In this document: piece after piece, positions 1 through 6,859 of the stretch | Position numbering within the stretch: the first letter of the stretch is position 1 | Layout of the letters: every line of letters starts with the position of its first letter | The notes under the pieces: model-generated | The model's database searches: none | Seen by the model: only the letters and a program-made list of their open reading frames with translations | Told to the model about the DNA's origin: nothing | NCBI GenBank assembly: GCA_946885605.1 | Contig: CAMPGR010000105.1 | Span: 1-13,409 of the forward strand | Direction: 5' to 3' | Origin: an uncultured Pseudomonadota bacterium | Lineage (GTDB): Bacteria; Pseudomonadota; Gammaproteobacteria; Burkholderiales; SG8-41 | Length of the DNA: 13,409 nucleotides | Position numbers and translations under genes: made by a program

Positions 1-420
1 GGCACGGACAAGCTGTGGCAGTCTGCGTGCCAAGGCATAAAGCGTCCGGATCTCGCGCAGGACCTGCGCTTCGCTACACCCACGATGCGCGCGAAGAACC
101 AGAACGCGCTGCGCGAGCTGCTGGAAGAGGAGTTCGTGAAGTACGATGCCGAGGAGTTGCTCAGGATATTCAGGGCACGCGGCGTGCCGTGTGCCCCGCT
201 CAACTCCTATTCGGAAGTGCTCGCCGACCCCCAAGTCGCGCACATGGAATGGGTGGAGAATATCGAGTTGCCGAACGGCGTGAACACGAGTGCCGTTATC
301 TCGCCGCAGCGCGTGTCCGGCTCGCGGCTGGGTGTCTATCGCCCGCCACCCGCACTCGGCGCCCATACCGATGAAGTGCTCGCGGAATTGAACAACCCAC
401 ACAACACATCCCGAACATGA
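1..420 (+). CDS. CaiB/BaiF family (class III) CoA-transferase, C-terminal part
   Basis: This is the last 139 codons of a gene that begins left of the window; frame 1 is open from base 1 to the TGA at 418-420. The readable part resembles the C-terminal segment of family III CoA-transferases: an acidic helical stretch, then ARGVPCAPLNSYSEVLADPQ (the 'G-P-x-x-v-l-x-d-P-q' segment), and a final PPPALGAHTDEVLAEL matching the usual 'paP-x-lG-x-hT-x-evL-x-eL' end. Family III enzymes move CoA between acyl-CoA and free carboxylic acids through an N-terminal catalytic Asp, which is outside the window and cannot be checked. The stop overlaps the next start as ATGA, so the two genes are probably translationally coupled. 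The acid acted on is unknown; the neighbouring thiol dioxygenase makes 3-sulfinopropionate a reasonable guess. Family confidence is good, substrate confidence low. Confidence 0.85.
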   Translation, partial: GTDKLWQSACQGIKRPDLAQDLRFATPTMRAKNQNALRELLEEEFVKYDAEELLRIFRARGVPCAPLNSYSEVLADPQVAHMEWVENIELPNGVNTSAVISPQRVSGSRLGVYRPPPALGAHTDEVLAELNNPHNTSRT

Positions 421-1031
421 GCAATCCTTCCCGCTTCAGAAATTTCATAGCAGAGTTCACGCGGCTCATCGAGCGCGCGGGCAAGGATGAGCCGATCATG
501 CTCGACGAGGGCGGCAAGCTTCTCAAGGCGCTGGTGAGCCACGACGACTGGCTGCCTGACGAGTGCGCCAAGCCGCATACGCAGTATTACCAGCAATACC
601 TGCTCTACTGCGATCCGCTCGAGCGCTACTCGGTGGTGAGCTTCGTCTGGGGGCCGGGACAGAAAACCCCGGTGCACGATCACACGGTGTGGGGCTTGAT
701 CGGCATGATGCGCGGCGCCGAGCTGTGCCGCCGGTTCACGTTTTCGCCCGGCGCGAGCGTCATGGTCGCGCACGAGTCCTCCCGCTTGCTGCCCGGCGAA
801 GTGGACTGCGTATCGCCCACCGTCGGCGATATCCACGAAGTCGCCAACGCGTTCGACGATCGCGTGTCGATCAGCATACACGTCTACGGCGCGAACATCG
901 GCGCGGTGAAACGCCATGTGTTCGATGCGGCAACCGGGAAAGAGAATCCGTTCGTGTCCGGCTATTCGAGCACGTTGATCCCGAATTTCTGGGACCGTTC
1001 CGCGGAAGTGCGCGCGACCCTCGCGACCTGA
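417..1031 (+). CDS. Thiol dioxygenase of the cysteine/3-mercaptopropionate dioxygenase family
   Basis: A 204-residue cupin, the normal length for bacterial thiol dioxygenases, which add O2 to a thiol to form a sulfinate. The iron ligands read as His87 and His89 (PVHDHTVWG) and His140 (GDIHEVANA). A Ser153-x-His155-x-Tyr157 triad is present in SISIHVYG, and Arg166 lies where 3-mercaptopropionate dioxygenases place the carboxylate-binding Arg. There is Gly-Leu rather than Cys around residue 93, so the Cys-Tyr crosslink of mammalian cysteine dioxygenase cannot form, as is usual in bacterial members. From family knowledge this residue set favours 3-mercaptopropionate over cysteine, but both are possible. 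The ATG lies in an ATGA overlap with the CoA-transferase stop and no Shine-Dalgarno is evident, suggesting translational reinitiation. The gene converges on the minus-strand operon, 65 bp from its last gene. Confidence 0.9.
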   Translation: MSNPSRFRNFIAEFTRLIERAGKDEPIMLDEGGKLLKALVSHDDWLPDECAKPHTQYYQQYLLYCDPLERYSVVSFVWGPGQKTPVHDHTVWGLIGMMRGAELCRRFTFSPGASVMVAHESSRLLPGEVDCVSPTVGDIHEVANAFDDRVSISIHVYGANIGAVKRHVFDAATGKENPFVSGYSSTLIPNFWDRSAEVRATLAT

Positions 1032-1096
1032 GCACCCTCAACGCATTCGCGCTGTCTGGAAGCTTATAGCGGGTGCCGCATGCCGGCGCTCGCCGG

Positions 1097-1975
1097 TCAG
1101 CGCTCCACCGTGTCGCTCTCGATGCGGTAATACTCCTCGAGGCCGATGAGATCCTCGACTTCCTTCCGCCAGACGATCATCTGCTCGCGATCGAGACCGG
1201 TTTCGCCTTTTGTCCTGAGATTGGTGATCACGCGCTTGATCTCCTGCGTCACCGGGCACAGCAGCGCGGTCGGATACGTGGAAAGCTTGTAGCCCAGGTC
1301 CTCAAACTCCTGGACGGAGAATAGCGGGCGCCGCAGCCGGTTGCCTTCGCTGTTGGTATAGGCGACCGGCCCTTTGATCTCACGCGGCGCGCGGCGCGCC
1401 TCGTCCTCCCGATCCGGAAAAATCATGACCATCTCGGCGCCTGCTTCGAGGTAGAGGTTGGCGCGCTCGATGCCTTCGGCAAAACCGTGCGTATGCATCG
1501 CATCCGTGCGCGCCATGATGAGGAAATCCGGATTGGTGCGCGCGGCGAGCGCGGCCTTGATCTTCGCCACCATCTCGTCGCGCGGAATCACGTGCTCGAT
1601 CCCTTTGTGATAGTGCGCGCGCTTGGGATAGATCTGGTCCTCGATGTGCAGACCGGCCGCGCCGGCGCGCTCCAACTCCCGGACCGTGCGCATAACGTGG
1701 AGCGGCTCGCCATAGCCCGCGCCGGCATCGACTATGACCGGGATGCGCACCGCCGAAGTCACGTAGCGCGTGGTCGTGGCAAGCTCCGTCAGGGTAACGA
1801 GCGGTTCGCTCGTCACGTAGTGCGCGCCCAGCTGATAGCCGCCGATGTGCACGCATTCGATCCCTAGCGCTTCCGCGACGCGCGCCGTATACGGGTCCCA
1901 TATCCCGAGCGCGGGGATAAAACGAGGCCGTTTCATCAATTCCCTGAACTTCACCAGCGGTGACGGTGTTGCCAC
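1097..1975 (-). CDS. Isocitrate lyase/PEP mutase superfamily protein 1, non-canonical KRAHYH type
   Basis: A 292-residue (beta/alpha)8-barrel protein of the ICL/PEPM superfamily, whose members make or break C-C or C-P bonds of 2-oxo or hydroxy acids. Family landmarks: GGYQLGA (45-51), VDAGAGYG (82-89), HIEDQ (110-114), PKRAHYH (117-123), ARTDA (155-159). Two features are unusual. The loop that normally reads K-[KR]-C-G-H, with the catalytic Cys, is KRAHYH; and the usual DxDTGYG Mg site is DAGAGYG, so its second Asp is Gly. Asp83, Glu112 and Asp113 remain. The C-terminus carries IGLEEYY (277-283), shared with the paralog at 6860-7756. The start is GTG at 1975, preceded by a purine-rich AGGAAAGGAAGG; an internal ATG at codon 14 is a weaker choice. 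It is the last gene of the operon, 62 bp after protein 2. The reaction is unknown and need not be a lyase reaction. Confidence 0.88.
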   Translation of the reverse strand: MATPSPLVKFRELMKRPRFIPALGIWDPYTARVAEALGIECVHIGGYQLGAHYVTSEPLVTLTELATTTRYVTSAVRIPVIVDAGAGYGEPLHVMRTVRELERAGAAGLHIEDQIYPKRAHYHKGIEHVIPRDEMVAKIKAALAARTNPDFLIMARTDAMHTHGFAEGIERANLYLEAGAEMVMIFPDREDEARRAPREIKGPVAYTNSEGNRLRRPLFSVQEFEDLGYKLSTYPTALLCPVTQEIKRVITNLRTKGETGLDREQMIVWRKEVEDLIGLEEYYRIESDTVER

Positions 1976-2037
1976 AACCCTTCCTTTCCTATGGAAAATG
2001 CTTCGATGTCAGCAGAACCGGCGTGCGAACGAATCGC

Positions 2038-2985
2038 TCACAGGCCGGTCGCGCCTTGATACTTCCTATCCAGCTCGTCTTCGGCGAGATACTTTTGCTC
2101 CATCGCCTTGATCGCCGCGAATCCGGCGAATGCGTGATGGTCGCCCATCGGGTGCTTCAGCAATCTTTCTTCAAAGTCGATTTCAGCTTGTGCGCCGCGC
2201 GCCCTGAGATCTACCGCGTAATCCCAGGTGGCTTGCATTGTGGCCCGCATCCCGGCAAGCGAGACGTGCATGGCCTTGTAGCCCAGTGCCGCTATGTCAT
2301 CGAAGGTGACCTTCGATTCACGCCACTCGAGATTCGAGGAGTAGTTGAAGTAGAGCGGCAACCCCGGGAACTCCTTGTGGATTTCCGCTGCAAACCTTCT
2401 GGGAAGATCCAACTCCGCGCTCGGAAACTCCGCGAACAGCATGTCGCAGCCTGCCCGGGCATAGGCCTTGCCCCGGCGCACCGCTTCGTCGAAGCCGCCG
2501 CCTGACGCCGCGATCGCATCGGTGCGCGCCATGATGATGAAATCGGGGTCCGTTCTCGCATCGAGCGCGGCCTGGATTTTCCCGACCGCTTCATCGAGCG
2601 GCACCAGCGTCTTGCCGGCAACGTGCCCGCAGCGCTTGGGCGCGAGCTGATCCTCGAGATGAATCCCCGCCACCCCGGCAGATTCGAAATCCCGTACGGT
2701 TCGCACCACGTTGATGGCATTGCCATAACCCGTGTCCGCGTCGGCAATCACCGGCAGCTTCACCGAACGCGCGATGTGGCGAGCGTTCTCCACCATCTCG
2801 GTCGCGGTGATGAGCCCCACGTCCGGCAGCCCCAACAGCGTGAGCGAGACGTCGTAGCCGCCCATATAAACGTAATCGAAGCCCGCTTTCTCCACGATCA
2901 TCGCGTGCAAGGCGTGCGTGATTCCGGGCGTGTAAACGTATTTCTTCTCGCGCAGCAATTCGCGCATCCGGCGGCCCATGCTCAT
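2038..2985 (-). CDS. Isocitrate lyase/PEP mutase superfamily protein 2, canonical KRCGH lyase type
   Basis: A 315-residue ICL/PEPM barrel with an intact lyase active site: ADADTGYG (81-88) with both metal-site Asp residues (82, 84), HLEDQ (109-113), and KRCGH (117-121) with catalytic Cys119. Methylisocitrate lyase, 2,3-dimethylmalate lyase and oxaloacetate hydrolase share this signature. The C-terminal part (FEERLLKHPM and the following helix) resembles the dimethylmalate lyase/carboxyphosphonate mutase-like group more than PrpB, but this is from memory and not decisive. The likely reaction is aldol-type cleavage of a 2-hydroxy- or 2-alkylmalate-like acid to pyruvate, glyoxylate or oxalate plus a second acid. 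The start at 2985 follows GGAGG by 7 nt; an in-frame extension to 3204 overlaps the SDR gene and looks non-coding. Gaps are 16 bp to the SDR and 62 bp to protein 1. Confidence 0.9.
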   Translation of the reverse strand: MSMGRRMRELLREKKYVYTPGITHALHAMIVEKAGFDYVYMGGYDVSLTLLGLPDVGLITATEMVENARHIARSVKLPVIADADTGYGNAINVVRTVRDFESAGVAGIHLEDQLAPKRCGHVAGKTLVPLDEAVGKIQAALDARTDPDFIIMARTDAIAASGGGFDEAVRRGKAYARAGCDMLFAEFPSAELDLPRRFAAEIHKEFPGLPLYFNYSSNLEWRESKVTFDDIAALGYKAMHVSLAGMRATMQATWDYAVDLRARGAQAEIDFEERLLKHPMGDHHAFAGFAAIKAMEQKYLAEDELDRKYQGATGL

Positions 2986-2992
2986 TCTCTTT

Positions 2993-2997
2993 CCTCC
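2993..2997 (-). promoter_or_regulatory. Shine-Dalgarno GGAGG for ICL/PEPM protein 2
   Basis: On the minus strand GGAGG lies 7 nt upstream of the ATG at 2985-2983. It fixes the start there; the open frame continuing upstream to 3204 gives a basic, low-complexity sequence with no family similarity and overlaps the SDR gene. Confidence 0.8.
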
Positions 2998-3001
2998 GAC
3001 T

Positions 3002-3844
3002 CTACGGATTCTCCGGCTGCCGTTCGAACGTTTCGGCTGCGTACTCGTCGGAAGGCTGCCGGACGAGCGGCACGCCGCCCGCCACGAAAAGTTCCTGTCC
3101 CGTGGTGTAGCTTGCAAGCTCGCTCGCGAGAAAGAGGCAGGCGTTTGCAACTTCCTGCGGCTTGCCCAGGCGTGCCATGGGGATCCGTTCCCTGCGCTCG
3201 GCAAAACCCGATTCGAGGCCGGGATACCATTCCGGGCGTGGACGCACCGTATCGATCGTTCCCGGCACGATGGTGTTCACGGTCACGCCAAAACGCGCAA
3301 CTTCGACAGCAAGCGCGCGCGTGAGCCCCACGATGCCGAGCTTGGTACTGACGCCGTGGGCGCGCCGGTTCTTGCCCCAGTAGGCATCCGTTCCGCCGAT
3401 ATTGATGATGCGGCCCCAACCCTTGCGCACCATGCCGGGCAACACGGCCTGGCTCAGGAAGAACGGCGCGCGCAGATTGATCGCGATGACGCGATCCCAT
3501 TCCTCGACCGTGATCTCCGGGATCGTGCGCGCAGGACGCGTCGCAGCGTTGTTCACCAGAATATCGACGACACCGACAGTGCGCTCGATCTCGCGAACTA
3601 TAGAGCGCAGGCGCTCGACGTCCGCGAGATCCACCTGGTACATGGCAGAGCGCGCGCCATACCGGGAGATTTCGTCGCAGGTTTCCTGCGCCGTCTTCTC
3701 GTCGTGGCCAAACAAGATCACCGGATTCGCGCCGGCCTGTGCCAGTGTGAGCGCGATGCACCGGCCGATATTGCGGTTGCCGCCCGTTACAACCGCGACG
3801 CGGCCAGCCACTCCAAGTCTTTCATCCCGCGGGGGCGTCGTCAT
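3002..3844 (-). CDS. Short-chain dehydrogenase/reductase with altered catalytic residues
   Basis: A 280-residue classical-length SDR with a Rossmann fold. Nucleotide-binding glycines are in VTGGNRNIGR (19-28), the structural motif is NNAATRP (98-104), Asn123 lies in AINLRAPFF, and PGTIDT (194-199) is the usual P-G-x-x-x-T. The active site is odd: aligning Lys168 of HGVSTK to the Lys of YxxxK puts Gly164 where the catalytic Tyr should be (His163 is adjacent), and the catalytic Ser position falls at Gly151 in INIGGTDAY. It may therefore use other residues (Thr152, Asp153, Tyr155 or His163) or have lost dehydrogenase activity. The ATG at 3844 has AAGGA 8 nt upstream; the open frame continuing to 4819 lies inside the Bug gene and is not used. 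It follows that Bug gene by 29 bp. Confidence 0.9.
   Translation of the reverse strand: MTTPPRDERLGVAGRVAVVTGGNRNIGRCIALTLAQAGANPVILFGHDEKTAQETCDEISRYGARSAMYQVDLADVERLRSIVREIERTVGVVDILVNNAATRPARTIPEITVEEWDRVIAINLRAPFFLSQAVLPGMVRKGWGRIINIGGTDAYWGKNRRAHGVSTKLGIVGLTRALAVEVARFGVTVNTIVPGTIDTVRPRPEWYPGLESGFAERRERIPMARLGKPQEVANACLFLASELASYTTGQELFVAGGVPLVRQPSDEYAAETFERQPENP
3341..3358 (-). other. SDR active-site segment HGVSTK (Tyr position replaced)
   Basis: These codons encode residues 163-168 of the SDR. Lys168 is followed by LGIVGLTRALA, the usual sequence after the YxxxK lysine, so the alignment is anchored. Four residues before the lysine is Gly, not Tyr. Confidence 0.75.
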
Positions 3845-3873
3845 GCTGGAATTCCTTCGTAACGGCCCGCGTT

Positions 3874-4833
3874 TCAGTCCACCTTGATGTCGGCATCCCG
3901 GGAGAGCTTGCGGATGCGTTCCATGTCGGTCCGGATCATCGCTGCAAACTGCTCGGGCGAGCTGCCGACGACTTCGATGCCGCCATTTGCCAGACGCGTT
4001 TTCACTTCGCTGCTGTTCAGGATGCGCACGATCTCCTGATTCAAGCGATTGACGATCGCAGCGGGTGTCTTCGCCGGTGCGACGATGCCCTGCGGTGAAA
4101 CCGACTCGAATCCCGGCAAGCCCGTCGCGGACATGGTAGCGATGCCGGGAAAGAGCGGCGAAGGCTGTGCGCTGCAGATCGCAAGTCCCCGCAACTTGCC
4201 CTGTTTCACATAGCTCCATGCCGAAGCCGCGCCGGGAAACATGAACTCCACTTCTCCGGTCATCAAACCGATGAGGCCCGGGCCGGAGCCCTTGTATGGA
4301 ACGCGCACGACGGTGACGCCTGCCATGACCTTGAAGAGCTCGCCGGCCAGGTGGGGCGTCGCGCCGATCGTGCCGGCCGCGTAGTTGAGCTTGCCCGGAT
4401 GCGCTTTCGCCAGCGCGATCAATTCCTTCAGATTCTTCGCGGGCACCGACGGATGCACGACGAGTATGCTCGGCGAACTCACCGCCAGCGTGATCGGTGC
4501 GAAATCGCGAATGGGGTCCCAGGACGAGCTCGGCCGCAGGACGGGCAGCAACCACATCGGGCTGCCGTTGACGAGCAGTGTATAGCCGTCCGGCGGTGCC
4601 TTCGCCACGAGTTCGGAGGCAATTGCGCCGCGGTTGTCCACGATCACCTGTTGTCCCAGACTCGCGGAGAGTCCCGGCGCGATGAGGCGCGAGAGCACAT
4701 CCGAGCCTCCGCCCGACGCCGGAGTGACGATGCGAATCACCTTGCTCGGATAGCTGTCCTGAGCTGAAGCGAGCGTGCCGCTCAGGAGCATCAGCCCAAC
4801 CGCCGCATTCCCCATCCAACGCAACCGCCGCAT
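3874..4833 (-). CDS. Bug/TctC family periplasmic solute-binding protein 1
   Basis: A 319-residue extracytoplasmic receptor of the tripartite tricarboxylate transporter (TctC/Bug) family. It has a Sec signal peptide (basic MRRLRW, hydrophobic core, cleavage near ASA-Q at 24/25), then the mature start YPSKVIRIVTPASGGGSD. The ligand loop is ASGGGSD, a variant of the common A-P-G-G-x-x-D with Asp45 kept. Other landmarks are VDNRG, AKAPPDGYTLL and VPYKGSGPG. Bug proteins bind carboxylates or similar small acids in the periplasm and hand them to the membrane proteins TctA and TctB; no such genes are in this window. The ATG at 4833 is preceded by GAGGAGGAG, immediately downstream of the TGA of Bug 2 (10-bp gap), so the two receptor genes are tightly linked. 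The ligand is unknown. Confidence 0.93.
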   Translation of the reverse strand: MRRLRWMGNAAVGLMLLSGTLASAQDSYPSKVIRIVTPASGGGSDVLSRLIAPGLSASLGQQVIVDNRGAIASELVAKAPPDGYTLLVNGSPMWLLPVLRPSSSWDPIRDFAPITLAVSSPSILVVHPSVPAKNLKELIALAKAHPGKLNYAAGTIGATPHLAGELFKVMAGVTVVRVPYKGSGPGLIGLMTGEVEFMFPGAASAWSYVKQGKLRGLAICSAQPSPLFPGIATMSATGLPGFESVSPQGIVAPAKTPAAIVNRLNQEIVRILNSSEVKTRLANGGIEVVGSSPEQFAAMIRTDMERIRKLSRDADIKVD

Positions 4834-4843
4834 GCTCTCCTCC

Positions 4844-5827
4844 TCAGTTCATCTCCGACAGTCCCGCCTCGCGCGCAACGCTTCCCCAGCGGTCCATCTC
4901 GGCACGAATAAATGCGGAAAACTGTTCCGGCGAGCCGACCTGCGCCACGATGCCGCGCGTCGCAAGCTGGTCGCGGAAGGCCTTCGTCTCCAGCAGAGCC
5001 CCGATCTCGCGATTGAGCAAGCGGACTACCGCATCCGGCGTCCCGGCCGGCGCCACGACCCCGTACCACGTGCCCATCTCGACATCGCGAACACCGGCCT
5101 CCTTCATGGTGGCAATCTCGGGTGCCAGCGGTGAACGCGCGGCGCTTGCGACGGCGAGCGCTTTCACTTTTCCGGCCTGTACCTGAGGCATGGCGCCGAT
5201 CAGGTTCGGCATCATCCACTGGATCTCGCCGATCAGCAAAGCGGTGACCGCCGGACCCGTACCCTTGTACGGCACATGCGTGACACGGATGCCGGTGTGC
5301 TTTGCAAAGAGCACGTGTGCGAGATGCCCGATGCCGCCCGCGCCGGGCGAGCCGTAGTTCAGCTCCCCGGGACGCGCTTTCGCGAGCGCGACAAACTGCC
5401 TGACCGTGGTTGCGGGGAGCGAGGGATGCGTGATGAGGACGAAAGGCACCGAGCCAAGCGATGCAACGGCCGCAAAATCCTTCAGGGGATCGTACGAGAG
5501 CTTCTTGTACACCACCGCAGTCACCGCAAACGAAGCTGTGGCAAAGAGCAGGGTGTAACCGTCAGCCGGCGCCTTCGCCACGATCTCCGTTCCCAGAACA
5601 CCTGCCGCTCCCGGGCGATTGTCGATCACGAACGTCTGCCCCAGCCGTTCTCCCAGTCGCTGGGCGAGCATGCGGGCCGCGACATCGGAGCCGCCCGGAG
5701 CAAACGGCACAACAATGCGCACGCTGCGTGTCGGGTAACTGGATTTGGGCTCCGCGGCCTGCGCGTTGGCGCCCAATGCAGTTGCACCGGCCGCAATGGC
5801 CATGACAACAAAGCTATACCGCAACAT
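4844..5827 (-). CDS. Bug/TctC family periplasmic solute-binding protein 2
   Basis: A 327-residue Bug/TctC receptor with a Sec signal peptide (MLRYSFVVMA, hydrophobic core, AxA cleavage near NAQA at 24). The mature part has YPTRSVRIVVPFAPGGSD, IDNRPGAAG, AKAPADGYTLL and VPYKGTGPA, all typical. The first ligand-binding loop, PGGSD, is one residue shorter than the usual PGGxxD. The start chosen at 5827 has GGGAG 5 nt upstream and yields a normal signal peptide. An ATG 30 bp upstream, at 5857, overlaps the hydrolase stop as ATGA but would add an acidic N-terminal extension with weak ribosome-binding support. Bug 1 follows after 10 bp. It presumably captures an organic acid in the periplasm; ligand and membrane partner are not identifiable here. 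Confidence 0.93.
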   Translation of the reverse strand: MLRYSFVVMAIAAGATALGANAQAAEPKSSYPTRSVRIVVPFAPGGSDVAARMLAQRLGERLGQTFVIDNRPGAAGVLGTEIVAKAPADGYTLLFATASFAVTAVVYKKLSYDPLKDFAAVASLGSVPFVLITHPSLPATTVRQFVALAKARPGELNYGSPGAGGIGHLAHVLFAKHTGIRVTHVPYKGTGPAVTALLIGEIQWMMPNLIGAMPQVQAGKVKALAVASAARSPLAPEIATMKEAGVRDVEMGTWYGVVAPAGTPDAVVRLLNREIGALLETKAFRDQLATRGIVAQVGSPEQFSAFIRAEMDRWGSVAREAGLSEMN

Positions 5828-5832
5828 TCGAT

Positions 5833-5837
5833 CTCCC
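5833..5837 (-). promoter_or_regulatory. Shine-Dalgarno GGGAG deciding the Bug 2 start
   Basis: GGGAG on the minus strand lies 5 nt before the ATG at 5827-5825. It favours this start over the ATGs at 5839 and 5857; the 5857 ATG is in an ATGA overlap with the upstream stop, so coupled reinitiation followed by use of the inner start is also possible. Confidence 0.6.
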
Positions 5838-5853
5838 ATTAAGCAGTCGTATA

Positions 5854-6825
5854 TCATTTGCCCTTGGCCGTCTTACGAGGCCCGTCACTCTCGCGCCCCG
5901 CATTGCGCGATTTCTGTGGCGCCGGCGGCCAGGCGCCTTTCGGGCGCACGCTCTTGTACCACTCGAGAATCTGCTCGCCGGTCCATACCAGCGTGTCTGA
6001 TCGGTTGCACACGTGCTCGAGAATGCGGCGCAGATGCTTCGCGCGGTGCGGCACACCCATGATGTAAGGATGCATGGTGAAGCACATCACCCGCGACGAG
6101 CCGTCCGCAGTGGCGTCTTCGAGCAACTGGTCGAACTGGTCGATCGCGCGATCGGAATACTCGGCCGCGCGATGGCCCTGGATCAGGAGCATCGCCAGAT
6201 CGTTCAGCTCCTGCGTGTAGGGGATGCTCACCAGCGTGCCGTGCTGGGTACGCAGATCCACCGGCTGGTCGTCGAGCACCCAGTCGGCGACGTATTCGAA
6301 GCCCGCTTCCGCAAGCCAGTCCACCGTGTCGTGCGTCTCGGCGAGCGCGGGGCCGAGCCAGCCTTTCGGCGGCTTGCCGGAGTACTCCTTCAACCGCTTG
6401 AAGACGCGATGGATCATGTCGCGCTGGTCCGGCACTGCGGGCAGCGCGCGCTGGATCCAGCCGTGCCCGACGAGATCCCAGCCCGACTCGAGACAGGCAT
6501 CGACGATCTGGGGATAGGCGTCGCACACCGTTCCGTTCAGCACGCACGATGCGGCCACGCCGAACTCGTCGAAGATCTTCTTCAGTCGCCAGAACGCGAC
6601 GCGGTTGCCGTACTCGTGCCATGCCCAGTTCGGGATGTCGGGCACGTTCTTCGCAACCCCGCCCGGCGGATTCACCACCGTGCGCGGCATCGGTTGATCG
6701 ATGACCCAATTCTCGACGTTCACGCACGGCCATACCACGACCTTCGCACCGTCGGGCAAAGGCAGCGGCGGCCGGCCAGTGATGGGCACGTAATCGATAC
6801 GATCGGTGGGCCACTCCAGTTTCAT
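5854..6825 (-). CDS. Polysaccharide deacetylase (NodB-fold) family hydrolase, PuuE-like
   Basis: A 323-residue cytoplasmic protein (no signal peptide) similar to the PuuE-like branch of the polysaccharide deacetylase superfamily, which includes cofactor-independent allantoinase and other amide hydrolases. Visible landmarks: VWPCVNVENW (31-40) at the first strand, WHEYGNRVAFWRL (69-81), GWDLVGHGW (115-123) with His121, KGWLGPALAET (154-164), and near the end FTMHPYIMGVPHR (249-261). The classical metal motif HxxxH is GHGWIQ here, so its second His is Gln; this is compatible with the metal-independent PuuE branch but not proof. It probably hydrolyses a C-N bond in a small molecule rather than a polysaccharide. 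The start at 6825 has a strong GGAGGAGATCA leader. The basic tail after about residue 300 looks disordered. It follows ICL/PEPM protein 3 by 34 bp. Confidence 0.85.
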   Translation of the reverse strand: MKLEWPTDRIDYVPITGRPPLPLPDGAKVVVWPCVNVENWVIDQPMPRTVVNPPGGVAKNVPDIPNWAWHEYGNRVAFWRLKKIFDEFGVAASCVLNGTVCDAYPQIVDACLESGWDLVGHGWIQRALPAVPDQRDMIHRVFKRLKEYSGKPPKGWLGPALAETHDTVDWLAEAGFEYVADWVLDDQPVDLRTQHGTLVSIPYTQELNDLAMLLIQGHRAAEYSDRAIDQFDQLLEDATADGSSRVMCFTMHPYIMGVPHRAKHLRRILEHVCNRSDTLVWTGEQILEWYKSVRPKGAWPPAPQKSRNAGRESDGPRKTAKGK

Positions 6826-6859
6826 TGATCTCCTCCGTAGGCGCTGTTGATTGCTTCGG

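Noticed and set aside
336..917. 193-codon minus-strand open frame opposite the thiol dioxygenase
   Set aside because: The plus-strand protein has all catalytic residues of its family; the antisense translation has no recognisable motif and no start site support.
1083..1096. CCGGCG-CT-CGCCGG palindrome between the convergent genes as a terminator
   Set aside because: The stem is short with a 2-nt loop and no T-tract on either strand; at most a weak hairpin.
2986..3204. In-frame N-terminal extension of ICL/PEPM protein 2
   Set aside because: The extension is basic and low-complexity and overlaps the SDR gene; GGAGG lies just upstream of the 2985 start.
3845..4819. Open frame continuing upstream of the SDR start through the Bug 1 gene
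   Set aside because: Its translation is Arg/Gly-rich with no family similarity, it overlaps the well-supported Bug 1 gene on the same strand, and the SDR start at 3844 has its own AAGGA site.
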